From: Macrosoma leucophasiata
Taxonomy: Eukaryota > Arthropoda > Insecta > Lepidoptera > Hedylidae
Reading direction: 5' to 3'
Assembly: GCA_036365455.1 (NCBI GenBank)
Contig: JAWQUS010000008.1
Location: forward strand, 18,459,501-18,523,500
DNA: 64,000 nt
Numbering within the stretch: the stretch's first letter is position 1; each line of letters begins with the position of its first letter. The notes below the pieces were generated by a model. It was not told the DNA's origin. It made no database searches and was given only the letters and a program-made list of their open reading frames with translations. Positions 34,222 to 46,700 of the stretch are shown piece by piece. The position numbers were made by a program, and so were the translations under genes.

Positions 34222-34490
34222 AAGGCGGCCAACTTACTGAAAATAGCATGCGGGACTTTTTGTGTATAGATAGGGTATGGTGAATGCGAAGTATGAACTT
34301 TTGTCAGTGTATGTACTTACCAAAATTATAGTCATTTATTTTTTAAATACATGGCACGCCAATGCATCGAATGCGGGACATGCGGGACGCATCCAGCGTT
34401 TTGAGGGACTATTTTATTAATTCTTGCAAAGCGGGATTACATCCAGCATTACGGGACGGTCCCGCAGAATCCGGGACGGTTGGCCGCCTT
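34222..34490. mobile_element. MITE with perfect 10-bp target duplication
   Basis: 269 bp. Ends AAGGCGGCCAAC and its exact inverse GTTGGCCGCCTT are flanked on both sides by AATGTTGAAT (34212-34221 and 34491-34500). A 9-10 bp duplication is typical of Mutator-like elements. The interior is rich in GCGGGAC motifs and has no ORF. It ends 213 bp before the ClC start codon. Confidence 0.9.
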
Positions 34491-34713
34491 AATGTTGAAT
34501 GTGTAGCCTAGCCTACATACAAAGATTATACTTACTATTGAATCTATTTGTTAGTAAAATGCAATGGTATTATTACGATAAGAAACAAAAATCTATCGAT
34601 ATCATCCACATCGATAAGATAAGAATACACTGTTGTGATAAGGAGTATAAAGACCTAATTCAGTATCGTAATAGAAGTAATTCATAAATAGTGTGTTCTG
34701 TGCTGGTCAAAAA

Positions 34714-34768
34714 ATGACCGATATTGTAGTTCAAACGGAGGATACGGAACCGTTGATCGGTGATGTAG
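34714..34768 (+). CDS. ClC-c: ClC exon 1 (short N-terminus)
   Basis: 55 nt: ATG, then [17 protein letters not shown], ending in phase 1 at a GTAAAT donor. The acidic EDTEPLIGD segment ends in a Pro-Leu-Ile cluster like an acidic dileucine-type sorting signal, common at ClC N-termini (inference). This is the likely start of the short isoform. Confidence 0.75.
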
Positions 34769-37700
34769 GTAAATTGTTTATTGTATTTTTCACTGGTGCG
34801 ATGTGTTTTGTTTAAAATTGACGTCTTATTATCCTTGAGATGGAGGAGATAAGTTCTAATCATCGACCACATAGCTTACCCTAGACACCTATCATTATTA
34901 TTTAAAAAAATATTGTTCTAGATCTGCACCCAATAAATCTGAATTCGATTGGTACCTACAATCCTTGATAAAAAAAACATGTTAATCATTTTTGATTCGT
35001 AGACTGTACTGCGAAAGTTACATATTATGAGAATATTTTTTTCCAATTGCTCAGTAGCCAAAGCGTATTCTGAGCAACATTGTAACTATTTTACTACTTA
35101 AACGGTTTGGGATCGGCAATTTTATTATGAATTTGTCGATCAGATCAACTCTTATTGTTAGTAGGCCATAGAAATCATCTCTACCATGTCAAGGCAAGAC
35201 ACGCCAATCGTCATTTCTGTCTATGACAATTCCTACCATTAATAATATAACTTTGTAAGAATGGTAGATTTTGATACTGCACATGGTAATACATATTTGA
35301 CGTTTGCCGTGTGACGTTTGTAATTTGTTACGTTCGTCAACTATCGTCATCACATCGCATTCCTAATCATTATTTTATGAATTTCTTTTGTTTTTATTAA
35401 AATCAAAGACATTAGTTGAACTGGGTTCTTTATAAATTTGCAATTTCACATAGATAGGTTACTAGAGACTTGGTTGAGTGCAATGGAAATCCTAATTATG
35501 TTTCGATTTTGAATAGAGTTAACAGGATTATCTGTCTACAAGCATCAAATATTGTTGCAGGGGACGGAGTTATATTTTCCGGCATGCAGGGTAAGTGTAT
35601 TTAAATTATCTAAAACGCCACTATCTATAATCAGGTAGGTATCTGTTCTTGCTTCAAGTATCGTATATCCTTATTTGACATTTCATATCCTATGATGTAT
35701 TTATCTTCATTTAAATGCAATATTATTAAAAAGAAATCCATAAGTACCTATCTGTTTACCATAAAAAAGAAAGTATTGGTACATACAACCATTTAATTTT
35801 ATGATAAAATTTATAGTCCTGTATCAGCCAGTCTATGAAGTCATGTGATCTGCTTTGTTAATTACTTATTTGCAAGCATAATTTTACACCTGTACATATT
35901 TTATTTTATATATGTATGAAATAAGTCCCAAAAAATAATAAATTTTCAATAGTATGTAGGTGTAACATTTAATTTCGAGTCTTTTAGGTTGATAAAACAT
36001 CTGTAACCTTGACAAGTTGGTAATTGTTTGGCAATGTTTCAAATGTTTTTGAAGGGAAACTGAATAATAGGTGCATAAAAGTGTGCAAAAAATAAATGAG
36101 AAGTTGTCAAAAAAGATAACTTAATCTAAATACTGGTGAAATATTAGCCACTTTGGTACTTTTATGGTTTCATTCATTATTTAAATATATTAAGTTTTCT
36201 ATATCGTTCTTCGAATATATTTGAATGACATACCTTGTAACTAAAACTCCTTCAAAATGGCTAATATAAATGACTAATTTTTATGATATCTTTTGATCTG
36301 AGAAAAGGTGGTAAACTATTTTATATATCGCTAATGTGAGTTTGCTGGGGCAGCTAACTAAGTCAAGACATGTGGTTATGCAAATCATCATGTGTAGGAG
36401 CCTGCCGGCAGGCTCTTTGTCTTGACACTTTTTTATGTAATGAAGGTGGCCAACAATTCATATAGACATTAAGTGATGACTTCAGCCTAAAGACATCTAC
36501 ACAAAAACCAAAGGTCAAACATCTAAGGTTGGCTGAGGGAGGAACAAACCTCAGTTGTTGTCTCTGTGATAGTTATTCCGAGGCCATACCATTTAACTGG
36601 AACATGATAGTGCTGACCACTAGCATTTGTCAGCAGATAGATAAGGTAATGCGGTGGATTCTATGCCCTTGGGCTCTGATACTTGATAATGATACTTGGA
36701 ACTCTAACACCAGTCTTCTTTGTAAATTGCGATTATGTAATTATAGTGCAATTCAATGTGAGATGCATTGTGTACTACAATATTTTAACTAATAGGTAAA
36801 GGAAGGTAATTGAGGTCTAAAAAGTTAGTTCATCATTCATACAGTAAATTGTTTTAACAAAAACATCTTATTCCTAATATGCCGGTATTGGCTAATTATC
36901 AGTCCAAATGCAAAATAATTATAACCTTTAGCAGTAGCACCAGACATAACATGACTCTTTCTATACACAATATGGAACATTGGAAAATCCTTAGTCTTAT
37001 TGTTTCTCTGTTGGAAACACACTTATGCTTGTACCATGTAGTTAAATTTAATGACTGTATGGATACAAACAGCTATAAATTTATAAAGTATCCTCAAGTA
37101 TCCTATTGTCTCAATAATAATAATAACAACAAAACCATGAAGGGTCTGTGAAACTGGCTTACACTTGCGCAATAATTGAAAAAAAAATATTTAAAAATAA
37201 GTATAAAAATAAGATTTTAGAACTTATAACTGTTAGAAAGTTTTGAATTGACATGTATTCAAATAATCAAGAGGCTAGGCCACATGGGACTGAAAAAACG
37301 AATACATTTACCTCTGCCTATCACTTTGTGGAATACATAAGTGAGGCACTTTAATTTTAACCCGGTATATTATGACTTAATTTCATTGTATTGAACATTT
37401 TAGATTTCAACATAAAGAATAATTGTAATATGGCCGATGGCCGATAGTAGTTAATCCCCATTATAGCTTCTGACTTTGTTTGACAAATACCACGCATATG
37501 CGATTTGTCTATTTTTTATATTCGACACCAATAACATTAACGATATCTAACAATGGCGCGATAGTGCACGTCATGTTTTCTAGTTCAATATATATGTTTA
37601 CTTACTGGTAGGTACTTAATTTCGGCGACCATGGAGTATTCGTTGTTGAATGAATTTCAAAAGAATTATTAGAGTAATTCACAAAAAGAATCATTTATAT

Positions 37701-40700
37701 TAGACGTTTTGATTTGGTTCAATAACAATTTCAATGCGAGTCTTTATGAAGAATAATGCAATGTAGAACCTATAGCTAAATTGACTGAGTTTTATTATAA
37801 AATTCGACGGTACATTTATTTAAAGCTTTGTTTAGTTTTTGTACCAGTGAATTTTGTATATGGACTAAAACCGAGATTGAGGTTACATGTATGAATAGTT
37901 CATACTACATACACGTATACATGTACTTCCTATAACATCCAACTTTTTAAATTGGACTAAATAAATCAAATTGAAGCTTTGTTTTACAGGTGACACAGAC
38001 GATATCCCTGGCATTGGCCAGTATGATGATTTCCATACAATCGATTGGCAGAGGGATATTGCACGAGATCGCATGCGGCACCGGTATATTGTTAAAAAGA
38101 GACAAGATTCGATATGGGATCTCATAAAGGTGAGCTTGTGATGAAAACTTATTTTAAAAGCTATAATACCTTATAAAAACATTACCTTAAAAATGATATA
38201 TGAGCATTTATAATGAAAGTACACTCAAAAGTTGTACTCAAAATAATACTGATAGTATTAGGTTGGGGAAAAAGTTTCTTCGCATTTTTTAAGATATTTC
38301 AAAACATTTTTTAATATAGTTTATTTAAATTTAACTAAAGTATGTATAAACCATTTTGTTCGATAACCTTTTGCCATCTTGTAGGTAGGGACATGATCCC
38401 ATTGCTATAAAAATTTTGGGACTTCTCATCAAAATACCGCGACAAGTGGATTTGGCAGTCCTCTCGTGATGTTAACCTAACATTGCATAAAGAATTCTGA
38501 AAAGACCGAAACAGGTGGAAATCTGAAGGTGCAAGGTCAGGACTATACGGCGGATGCATTAACACCTCCCAGCCAAACTCTCTTAATTTTTGCTGAGTGG
38601 CTATAGATGTGTGAGGTCTAGCGTTATCATGATGAAACACCACACCCCTTCTGTTGATCAATTCCGGCCGCTTTCTCTCAACTTCTTGCTTTAATCTCAT
38701 CAGTTGTTCGCAGTAAAATTCAGAATCGATAGTCCTGCCTGGTGGTAATAGCTCATAATGAATAATGCCCTTCCAATCCCACCACACACACAACATCACC
38801 TTATTGCGAGTTAACCTGGGTTTCGCCACAGTCTGTGAAGCCTGACCGGCCTTTGACCACGACCTTTTTCGCACATTCTTGTCGTATGTGATCCACTTTT
38901 CATCACCGGTTATCAGCTTCTTCAAAAATGATTCGGTTTCATTGCGTCGTAATAAAGAATCACAAATGAGTACACGGTTCATTAGGTTTCTTTCAGTGAG
39001 CTCGTGAGGTACCCAAATATCGAGTTTTTTTTGTACCCAGCTTTTTTCAAATGCGCCAAAACTGTTTTGTGATCAATTCTCAGTTCTTCAGCTACGTCGT
39101 AACTACGGATATGTCGATCTTGCTCCACTTTTTCAAAAATGGCATCCATTTTATCCGTAATAGGGCGACCAGAGCGAGGTGCTTCTTTGACATCAAAATT
39201 TCCGGATTGAAAACGTTTAAACCAAATTTGTGCTACTCTCACAGACACTGCACTAGGTCCATAAACATCGCAAATATTTTTCGCGGCTTGCGTTGCATTT
39301 TTACCTTTTTTGTAGTAAAATTTTAAGATGTATCGATTTTCTTCATTAGATTCACTCATCTTGACAGTACGAAAAACAAATGAAAATCACACATTTTCCT
39401 AATTTGAATTTGGAATTATGTTTTTTAAAATTTTAACCTTCAATGATTCCAAAACCAGCCAGATACAAATACTACAGCCAAAGAGATTTTATTACAAGTT
39501 CATACATACTATAATGCGGAAAGACTTTTTCCCCAACCTATTATTATTTTACGATGTAATTCAGAAATAAGGTTGGGAGAGAATGACTATTGACAAAATA
39601 TAGAAGCACTCTGAACGCTTCAACATAGCCTTGAATAATTTAATAGTCTTTTGGACATTCATAGTTACAGCAGCTGCTATACATAATATACATGTCATAT
39701 AAAGACGAAAGGAGGTGTGTCATATATGTAGACAGTCTATGTACACTCAGTACAGTAATAGTTGAAATTATTCTAAACAATATTCAACTATTAATTTTAT
39801 CTAATCTTGTGTCGTTTAGAGAAACCTTATAGGATCACTTTGATGTCCGTCTGTCCGACTGTCTTTGATGTTCGTCTATTTGTCTGTCTGTCTCTCTAGA
39901 CACTTTTTAAAAAATATTATATATATATTTGAAAATATTAAATACTCAGGTCTATTGTCCCTTAGAGCTGTGAAAAAATCAAACTCCAACGTAATTAAAA
40001 GATACATCCGTTTATGCCGCAAATTTGCTGTAAAGCTGGTTGCTTAGGAGCGACTGCGCATTTTCAATATTTTCGATCGCTTATATCGCTACATCCTTTC
40101 TTTCCATATCTAGAGGTTAGGTGATCTGTAATTGTAGGCTACGCAACCCAAAAAATACTCAATGTAAAAGCGATTCATTTGAAATGTTTGAGAAATATTA
40201 CAGTAGGATATATTTTCCAGGGTGCACACGACGCGTGGTCGGGTTGGGTTTGCGTGCTCCTCGTGGGAGTGTGTACCGGTGTGGTAGCCGGTGTCATCGA
40301 TATCGGCGCGTCGTGGATGACAGGTCTCAAATTCGGAATTTGCCCTCAAGCATTTTGGTTCAACCGTGAGCAGTGTTGTTGGTCTAATAATGAGACCACT
40401 TTTGACTATGGAAATTGCTCAGATGTGAGTTGCTATCTATATATACATGCAAATTGTTATTTGGGGTTGTATTGTGCCACATCTCCTGTCTTGTTTTTGT
40501 TAGAAATTATAAATTAACATTTACATAAAAATTGAGAATTCAATCAAGTTGTCAATTTTCAAATCAATATTTGAATATATTTTGTGAAGAGTCAACTTAG
40601 ACTCAATACAATATTCAGTTGGTTCAGCGGTGTGTGACGACCTGTTGATTCGAGTATCACTGGTTCGATCGTATGGCCTAAAGATATTTGTTTCGGGTAT

Positions 40701-43700
40701 GGGTGTTTGTGTATGTATTGTGTGTGTAATCGGCGCCCACGACACAGATTTATACCTAGTGTATGTGGGAGCTTTGAGTGTAAGCGTATTTTATTTAGTC
40801 CTTTGAGTTGTGACGCATGTAATGTTGCCCCATATTTTACCATTTTCCAGTGGCTGACTTGGCCGCAAGTGTTTGGTGAGTCACGTGACGGGCCCGGGGC
40901 GTACATCATCAGCTACCTGTTTTACATTGTGTGGGCGCTCATATTTTCCGCACTATCCGCTTCCCTCGTTCGTATGTTCGCACCGTACGCCTGCGGTTCT
41001 GGTATGCACCGACTTCGTATTTAATGAAATTAAATAAGTGACAGCTTACGTTTTTTACCTTTTACGATTTAAAAATTGTTGTCGGGGTTGTTCTCTCACT
41101 GCTGACTATATTTTTGTTAGCTCTGAAGTATTGTTTTATGCAAAATCATAAAAGAACCGTTGAATTAGACAGTTGAATATTTTGATATACTCCATGTTGT
41201 TAAACAGCCTTTTGTAAATCCTGTCATTTATTTCTTCTCATAAATGAAGTTTACATGTTCAAATATTTTCTATAATATTGTTTTGTTAATTCTTTTTACT
41301 TCAGGTATTCCCGAGATCAAGACGATACTGAGCGGTTTTATTATCCGTGGTTACCTTGGAAAATGGACGCTCATTATCAAGGTGGTTGGATTGATTCTTT
41401 CAGTATCATCTGGATTGTCTCTGGGAAAAGAGGGTCCAATGGTCCACATTGCTAGCTGTCTCGGTAAGTGTGAGCGAACAATATGAATCATGTGCAGGAT
41501 ATTATTTTGCAAGCGTATGACGACTCGACGAGAACATATTTACCTAAACTGTGATTCTTCTCAAATCTTAATACCTAAATGATTAAGAATGATGACAAAA
41601 AAGTCCGCCTCGCTCGGACGGTCCGTTTGTTTTCACACACAAAATTCGCCGCACACTGCACTGTGCGCTTGCTCCTCACGATACGAGTGGCATTTCATTC
41701 ATAACATAAGTAATATAATATCTATAATATATATGTATATATGGGCCGATATTTCACTTCCTATTGCTCCAATGATGTTAACATCCATAATAAAAATTGT
41801 AGAGCATAATTTTTTCGGCAAGTTTTGAAGCAAATTTTCAACTGACTATACCTCCTCCTCATTTTTCTGTAACCGATTCTGACGAAACAAGAAGTTTTGA
41901 CAACGCTCCTAATTATATGTAATCCACATGTGAAACCGCGTTCAAATCCGTTGACTAGATTCGAAGTTTTATCGTACCAAACAGACAGATAGACAAAAAT
42001 TACAAAAAATGTGATTTTGGTTTCTGTTATTCTTCTTTAATCGCCATAATTTCACATTTAATTAATAATTTGAAAAGTGCGTTTACCGCTTTCTATTACA
42101 AAAAAGATTGAGCGCATAAAAAAAAGTTCAAATATATTTTTCCTAAATTTTATGTTCTACAATTTTTATAATAGATGTTGACATCATTGGAGCAATAGAA
42201 ACGGAGATAATCGCGAAAAACTGTATTTTTTTGAGCTCGTATAACTACCGGTACAGACACGTAATTATATGAGACTTTTGAGACAGCTTTTAGATTGTCA
42301 AAATAAAGGTATTTCCAGGTAGGTTGATCGCTAAAATGACTGGATTATTAATGGTATGGTGGAACGAAGTTCACCGGGTGAGCTATTGTTGTAACATTAT
42401 GTTAAAAAGCTTTGACGTGTATAAAAAAAATGTTCCTTACAATATTTTTTGCTAAACTACAAATATCAAGTTTTGTTTGCAGTACAGCATTTCCTATATT
42501 CGTTACCACTTTATTGTGAATGTGATTTTAACTTGCATGTTTTCGTTCTACAGGGAATATATTATCGTATCTGTTTCCGAAATACGGCCGGAATGAAGCG
42601 AAGAAGCGTGAGATTTTATCAGCCGCGGCAGCCGCTGGGGTTTCCGTCGCTTTTGGAGCGCCTATTGGAGGCGTCCTCTTCAGTCTTGAAGAAGCAAGTG
42701 CTTTTTTAATTTTTTAAAATAAGTAATTGCTAATAGTACAGTAGAACTGAATCGTTTGACATTATACTAGTGGCAGAGGTCCAGTGTAGGAGCTCGGGGG
42801 CGTAGGTAATGCCTACCTATCATAGACAGATTATGTACCAAATGGTATCGTGTTCCGGTTAGATAGTAATGTAAGACCCCGTTATAACTATAACAGGCAC
42901 ATAACAACTAAGGTCTCAGGGGTGACAACGCGTCTGCCTTTTAACCTCTAGTCTTCGCAGTCATCGCTCAACATCAATGTGAACTGCATGCATGATTTTC
43001 ACGTCAATTAATAATAATATGCTATTCTCTTTTAAAAGGTTTCCTACTATTTCCCACTGAAGACGCTCTGGCGGTCATTCTTTTGCGCTCTCATCGCCGC
43101 TTTCATCTTGCGCTCAATAAATCCTTTTGGAAACGAGCACTCCGTCCTTTTCTTCGTCGAGTACAACAAGCCGTGGATTTTCTTCGAGCTGATACCATTT
43201 GTTGGACTCGGCATTATTGGAGTGAGTATATTTCAAGATAATAATTATAGTACAGCTTTCATTTATTTAATGGTACGTATGGTAGTTAAAGTGTTGCTAA
43301 TCATTTTTTGTTTTTTCATCTATTTTACGCAATTGACAACGACGAAATATATTATGTATAGCTACAACGTATCTAATGTACTTTTTTTCTTTTCTTTATG
43401 TGTTAGGGGATTGTTGTATTTTTTGTTTGATATATGTATAACAAGTTTTATGGAAATTGTTCAGGGATGTATCGCAACGATATTTATAAAGGCGAACATA
43501 TACTGGTGCCGTTACCGCAAGCACTCGAAGTTGGGACAGTACCCGGTGACAGAGGTGCTGGTGGTGACCCTTGTGACGGCCATCATTGCCTACCCCAACC
43601 CTTACACTCGTATGAACACGAGCGAACTGATCTACTTGCTCTTCAACCAGTGCGGCATCTCAAATTCTGATCCACTGTGGTAAGTTTCAAGTTTTGGTAC

Positions 43701-46700
43701 CTAATAATAAACTTAGTAATAAACATTTACTCCACAATCCAGTATCGAATCTGGGTTGTCAACATAACAGTTGTAGCCTGCTATTACTATACTACCAAGG
43801 TGTTATTCTACTTAATTTTTAGGCTACGTTTTCTTTATTTTCTGAGTATCAATGCAGGTTTTCTGAGTATACATTCAGGGAACTTTCTGCTTATTTAAAA
43901 TTAATCAAATACAACATTTATTGCGACAGTATAAGGTGCCCGTGTGGTCAAGTGATCCAGTCCCTTGATAGTACATCAAGTAAAAGCATACTTTACAAAA
44001 CATATTACATTATATTATGTTTTTCTTTTCAACAAGAACTATTGCACATTGAACTTAGCAAGGAGACTTCGACTTATTTTTCGCTCTTTACCTATGTGAC
44101 GTTTGTCAACTTCAACCTCTGCCAGGTAATCGATGGTATTTGGACGAATGAAAATATCAACGCTGATACTACATAAAACGAACTTATGAGGAATACTATC
44201 ACGGCTAAATAGATTCGACAACTTTACGAGTAATTGTCGATCTTATTATAAAAACTCTTGAAAAATGGAACATAGGGTCCCGTTTTTCAAGTGCGCGTGT
44301 CTGACTTGCAATAGGCCGTTTTTTTTTAAAATAGTAATGTCTTAAATTTGTAGTCTGTGATAAACATTATGCATTTTCCTTGATTCATTCGTTTAATTAA
44401 TTTTATTTCAGCGACTACAACCGTAACTTTACTCATGTAAACTCTGCGATAGAGAAAGCGGCGGCTGGGCCGGGCGTGTACCAAGCCATCTGGCTGCTCA
44501 TACTGGCGCTCATACTCAAACTGGTCATGACAGTGTTCACGTTCGGCATCAAGGTGCCCTGCGGTCTCTTCATCCCCAGTCTCGCGCTCGGCGCTATTGT
44601 TGGACGTATTGTTGGCATTGGTGAGATATTGGTCTTAAGCAGAGTTGCCCAATCTTGCTATAATTAGACCTTAAATAATATTTCCACTCCCTACCCTTCC
44701 TGCCCTTCCTGCCTGGCTTTGCTTTTTCAGTAAATAAAAAAAAGTATGTGTCGGTAAATTGTAACTGACGACATCGGGTTTTGATCGATGGAATAAGTGA
44801 ATGTTTTATTCTTGATATTGTCATCATTACGTAATCCTACATGGATTTAGTGTTCAACACTATATTCCAGTCAGGTGGAAATAGACGGCCCAGTAATTTC
44901 TGGCGAGGCATAACAGTTAAGCATAGAGCAACACAGGCCACCGGCTCCGTGTCTATCCGTGTTCTTCTATGCAGCAAAAACCTTTGGAGAGGCAGATGCG
45001 TTGCCTCTTCTACATTTAAATCTCTATTTTAAGTACCTAGTTTGTTTAAAGGCAGTATTCACTCACCATGAAACTGAGAACTGTATGCCTGTATGGCACT
45101 TCGTGACAAATAAACGTAATACGTAAAACACAGAATATTGTCCCCTTTTGACAGTAATTATGCAGACAGAGAAGTATGAAATTATAGTTTACACAGAGAA
45201 ACAGTGCAATTTTTAAAAAAATAATTTAATAAAAATATATTTACACACACTACCATGCGTTTGACCCACAATAAATGACGTCATAAGTTAATGCTGTGTA
45301 CCAACCTGTTGTAAAACGGTTTCTCAAAAGATTTTCGTTATAGGATTCAACTTACATTTCTTGTATTGCGGTCGAATTACGACCATTGGGTGATATCACT
45401 AGTTGTGATACTGATATGATAATATTAAATTTCAAAACCGATGTCCAGGTGTGGAGCAACTGGCATACAACTACCCAAAGATCTGGCTGTTCTCCGGCGA
45501 GTGTTCGACGGGCGACGACTGCATCACACCCGGCCTCTATGCCATGGTGGGCGCCGCCGCCGTTCTCGGTGGCGTCACTAGAATGACAGGTAAAATGCGT
45601 ACACACAAAAAAAAAAAAACAAATATACAATTTACGAATAAGTAAATAAGTAGATAATTAAGACTCATGTAAAGGACGATAATAAAGTGACACCGCGGCT
45701 CGTAGTAGATAATAAATCTATGGACATGACCAATTTCTACTGTTAGACTGGACACCGAAAACCGAAATCTGTCAACGGACTATAAACAACTTTTAACAAG
45801 TAACAGTATCTAGGATTGCACCTTGATATAATTAGTTATTCGTATTATGTATGCAATACATACAATATATAAGTGAAACCTTCAATCAAAGACATTCTAA
45901 GAAATAGACTTTTGACCAAGGAGCGGAGAGGACACCCTTTGCCCATGCGGCCATGAATTCAGTCGGGCGCATATTTAGCATATGTAACAATGTGGAAGAA
46001 TTCTGTTCCAGTAGAAGTTTTTTTTTACCAGAGTATGTTGTCGTCACCTTCCGATGTCACTCATCTGAATGACTGATATTATTAATTCTTATGTTAAGAC
46101 AGTAAGATAATTATAATCATCCAAATTTATTTCATTTATTATAATGTCATTCTCTACTTTTAACCAGTGTTGCACCTACATCGTAGATTTCTACACAACT
46201 CAATGGTTGACTGGTAGAAAACGCCTAGTGGCGTTAAGTCCGCCATATGTATATTTTATGTGCATAAAAGTATAAATAAATAAATAACACGTATTTTTTA
46301 ACAGTGTCTCTGGTGGTGATAATGTTCGAACTGACGGGTGGCGTACGATACATCGTGCCGCTGATGGCGGCCGCGATGGCTTCAAAATGGGTAGGCGACG
46401 CGCTCGGCCGCCAGGGTATATACGACGCGCACATCGCTCTCAACGGGTACCCCTTCCTGGATAGCAAAGATGAATTCCAGCACACGTCCCTCGCTGCCGA
46501 TGTAATGCAACCTAAGTAAGTTGATGTCAATTTTTGTTAGTGCAATATATTCAAATGTGCAATTAAATCTTGGAGAGAAGAAATGAGTCCCTATTTCGCC
46601 CATTTTATTTAAATAAAATATATTTATGAAAGGAGATGTTCCAAAACGTATGTAGCTTGGGTCCGCACCTTGTACACTATATTGAGAGAAGAAGCACAAA

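Larger units (their letters stand above)
38258..39541 (-). mobile_element. Mariner transposon, copy 2 (1284 bp), in ClC intron 3
   Basis: TTAGGTTGGGG / inverted ATAGGTTGGGG ends with TA duplications at 38256-38257 and 39542-39543. It is nearly identical to copy 1 but keeps the segments deleted there (KQEVE; SVRVAQ). It lies antisense to the ClC gene. Copies 1 and 2 are in the same orientation, about 5.7 kb apart. Confidence 0.95.

Noticed and set aside
40612..40690. Possible tRNA gene in ClC intron 4
   Set aside because: Same reason: good boxes, no cloverleaf, and a non-tRNA body follows.
42449..42709. Plus-strand frame across ClC exon 7
   Set aside because: It is a shadow: the true exon frame is different and is fixed by ClC conservation.
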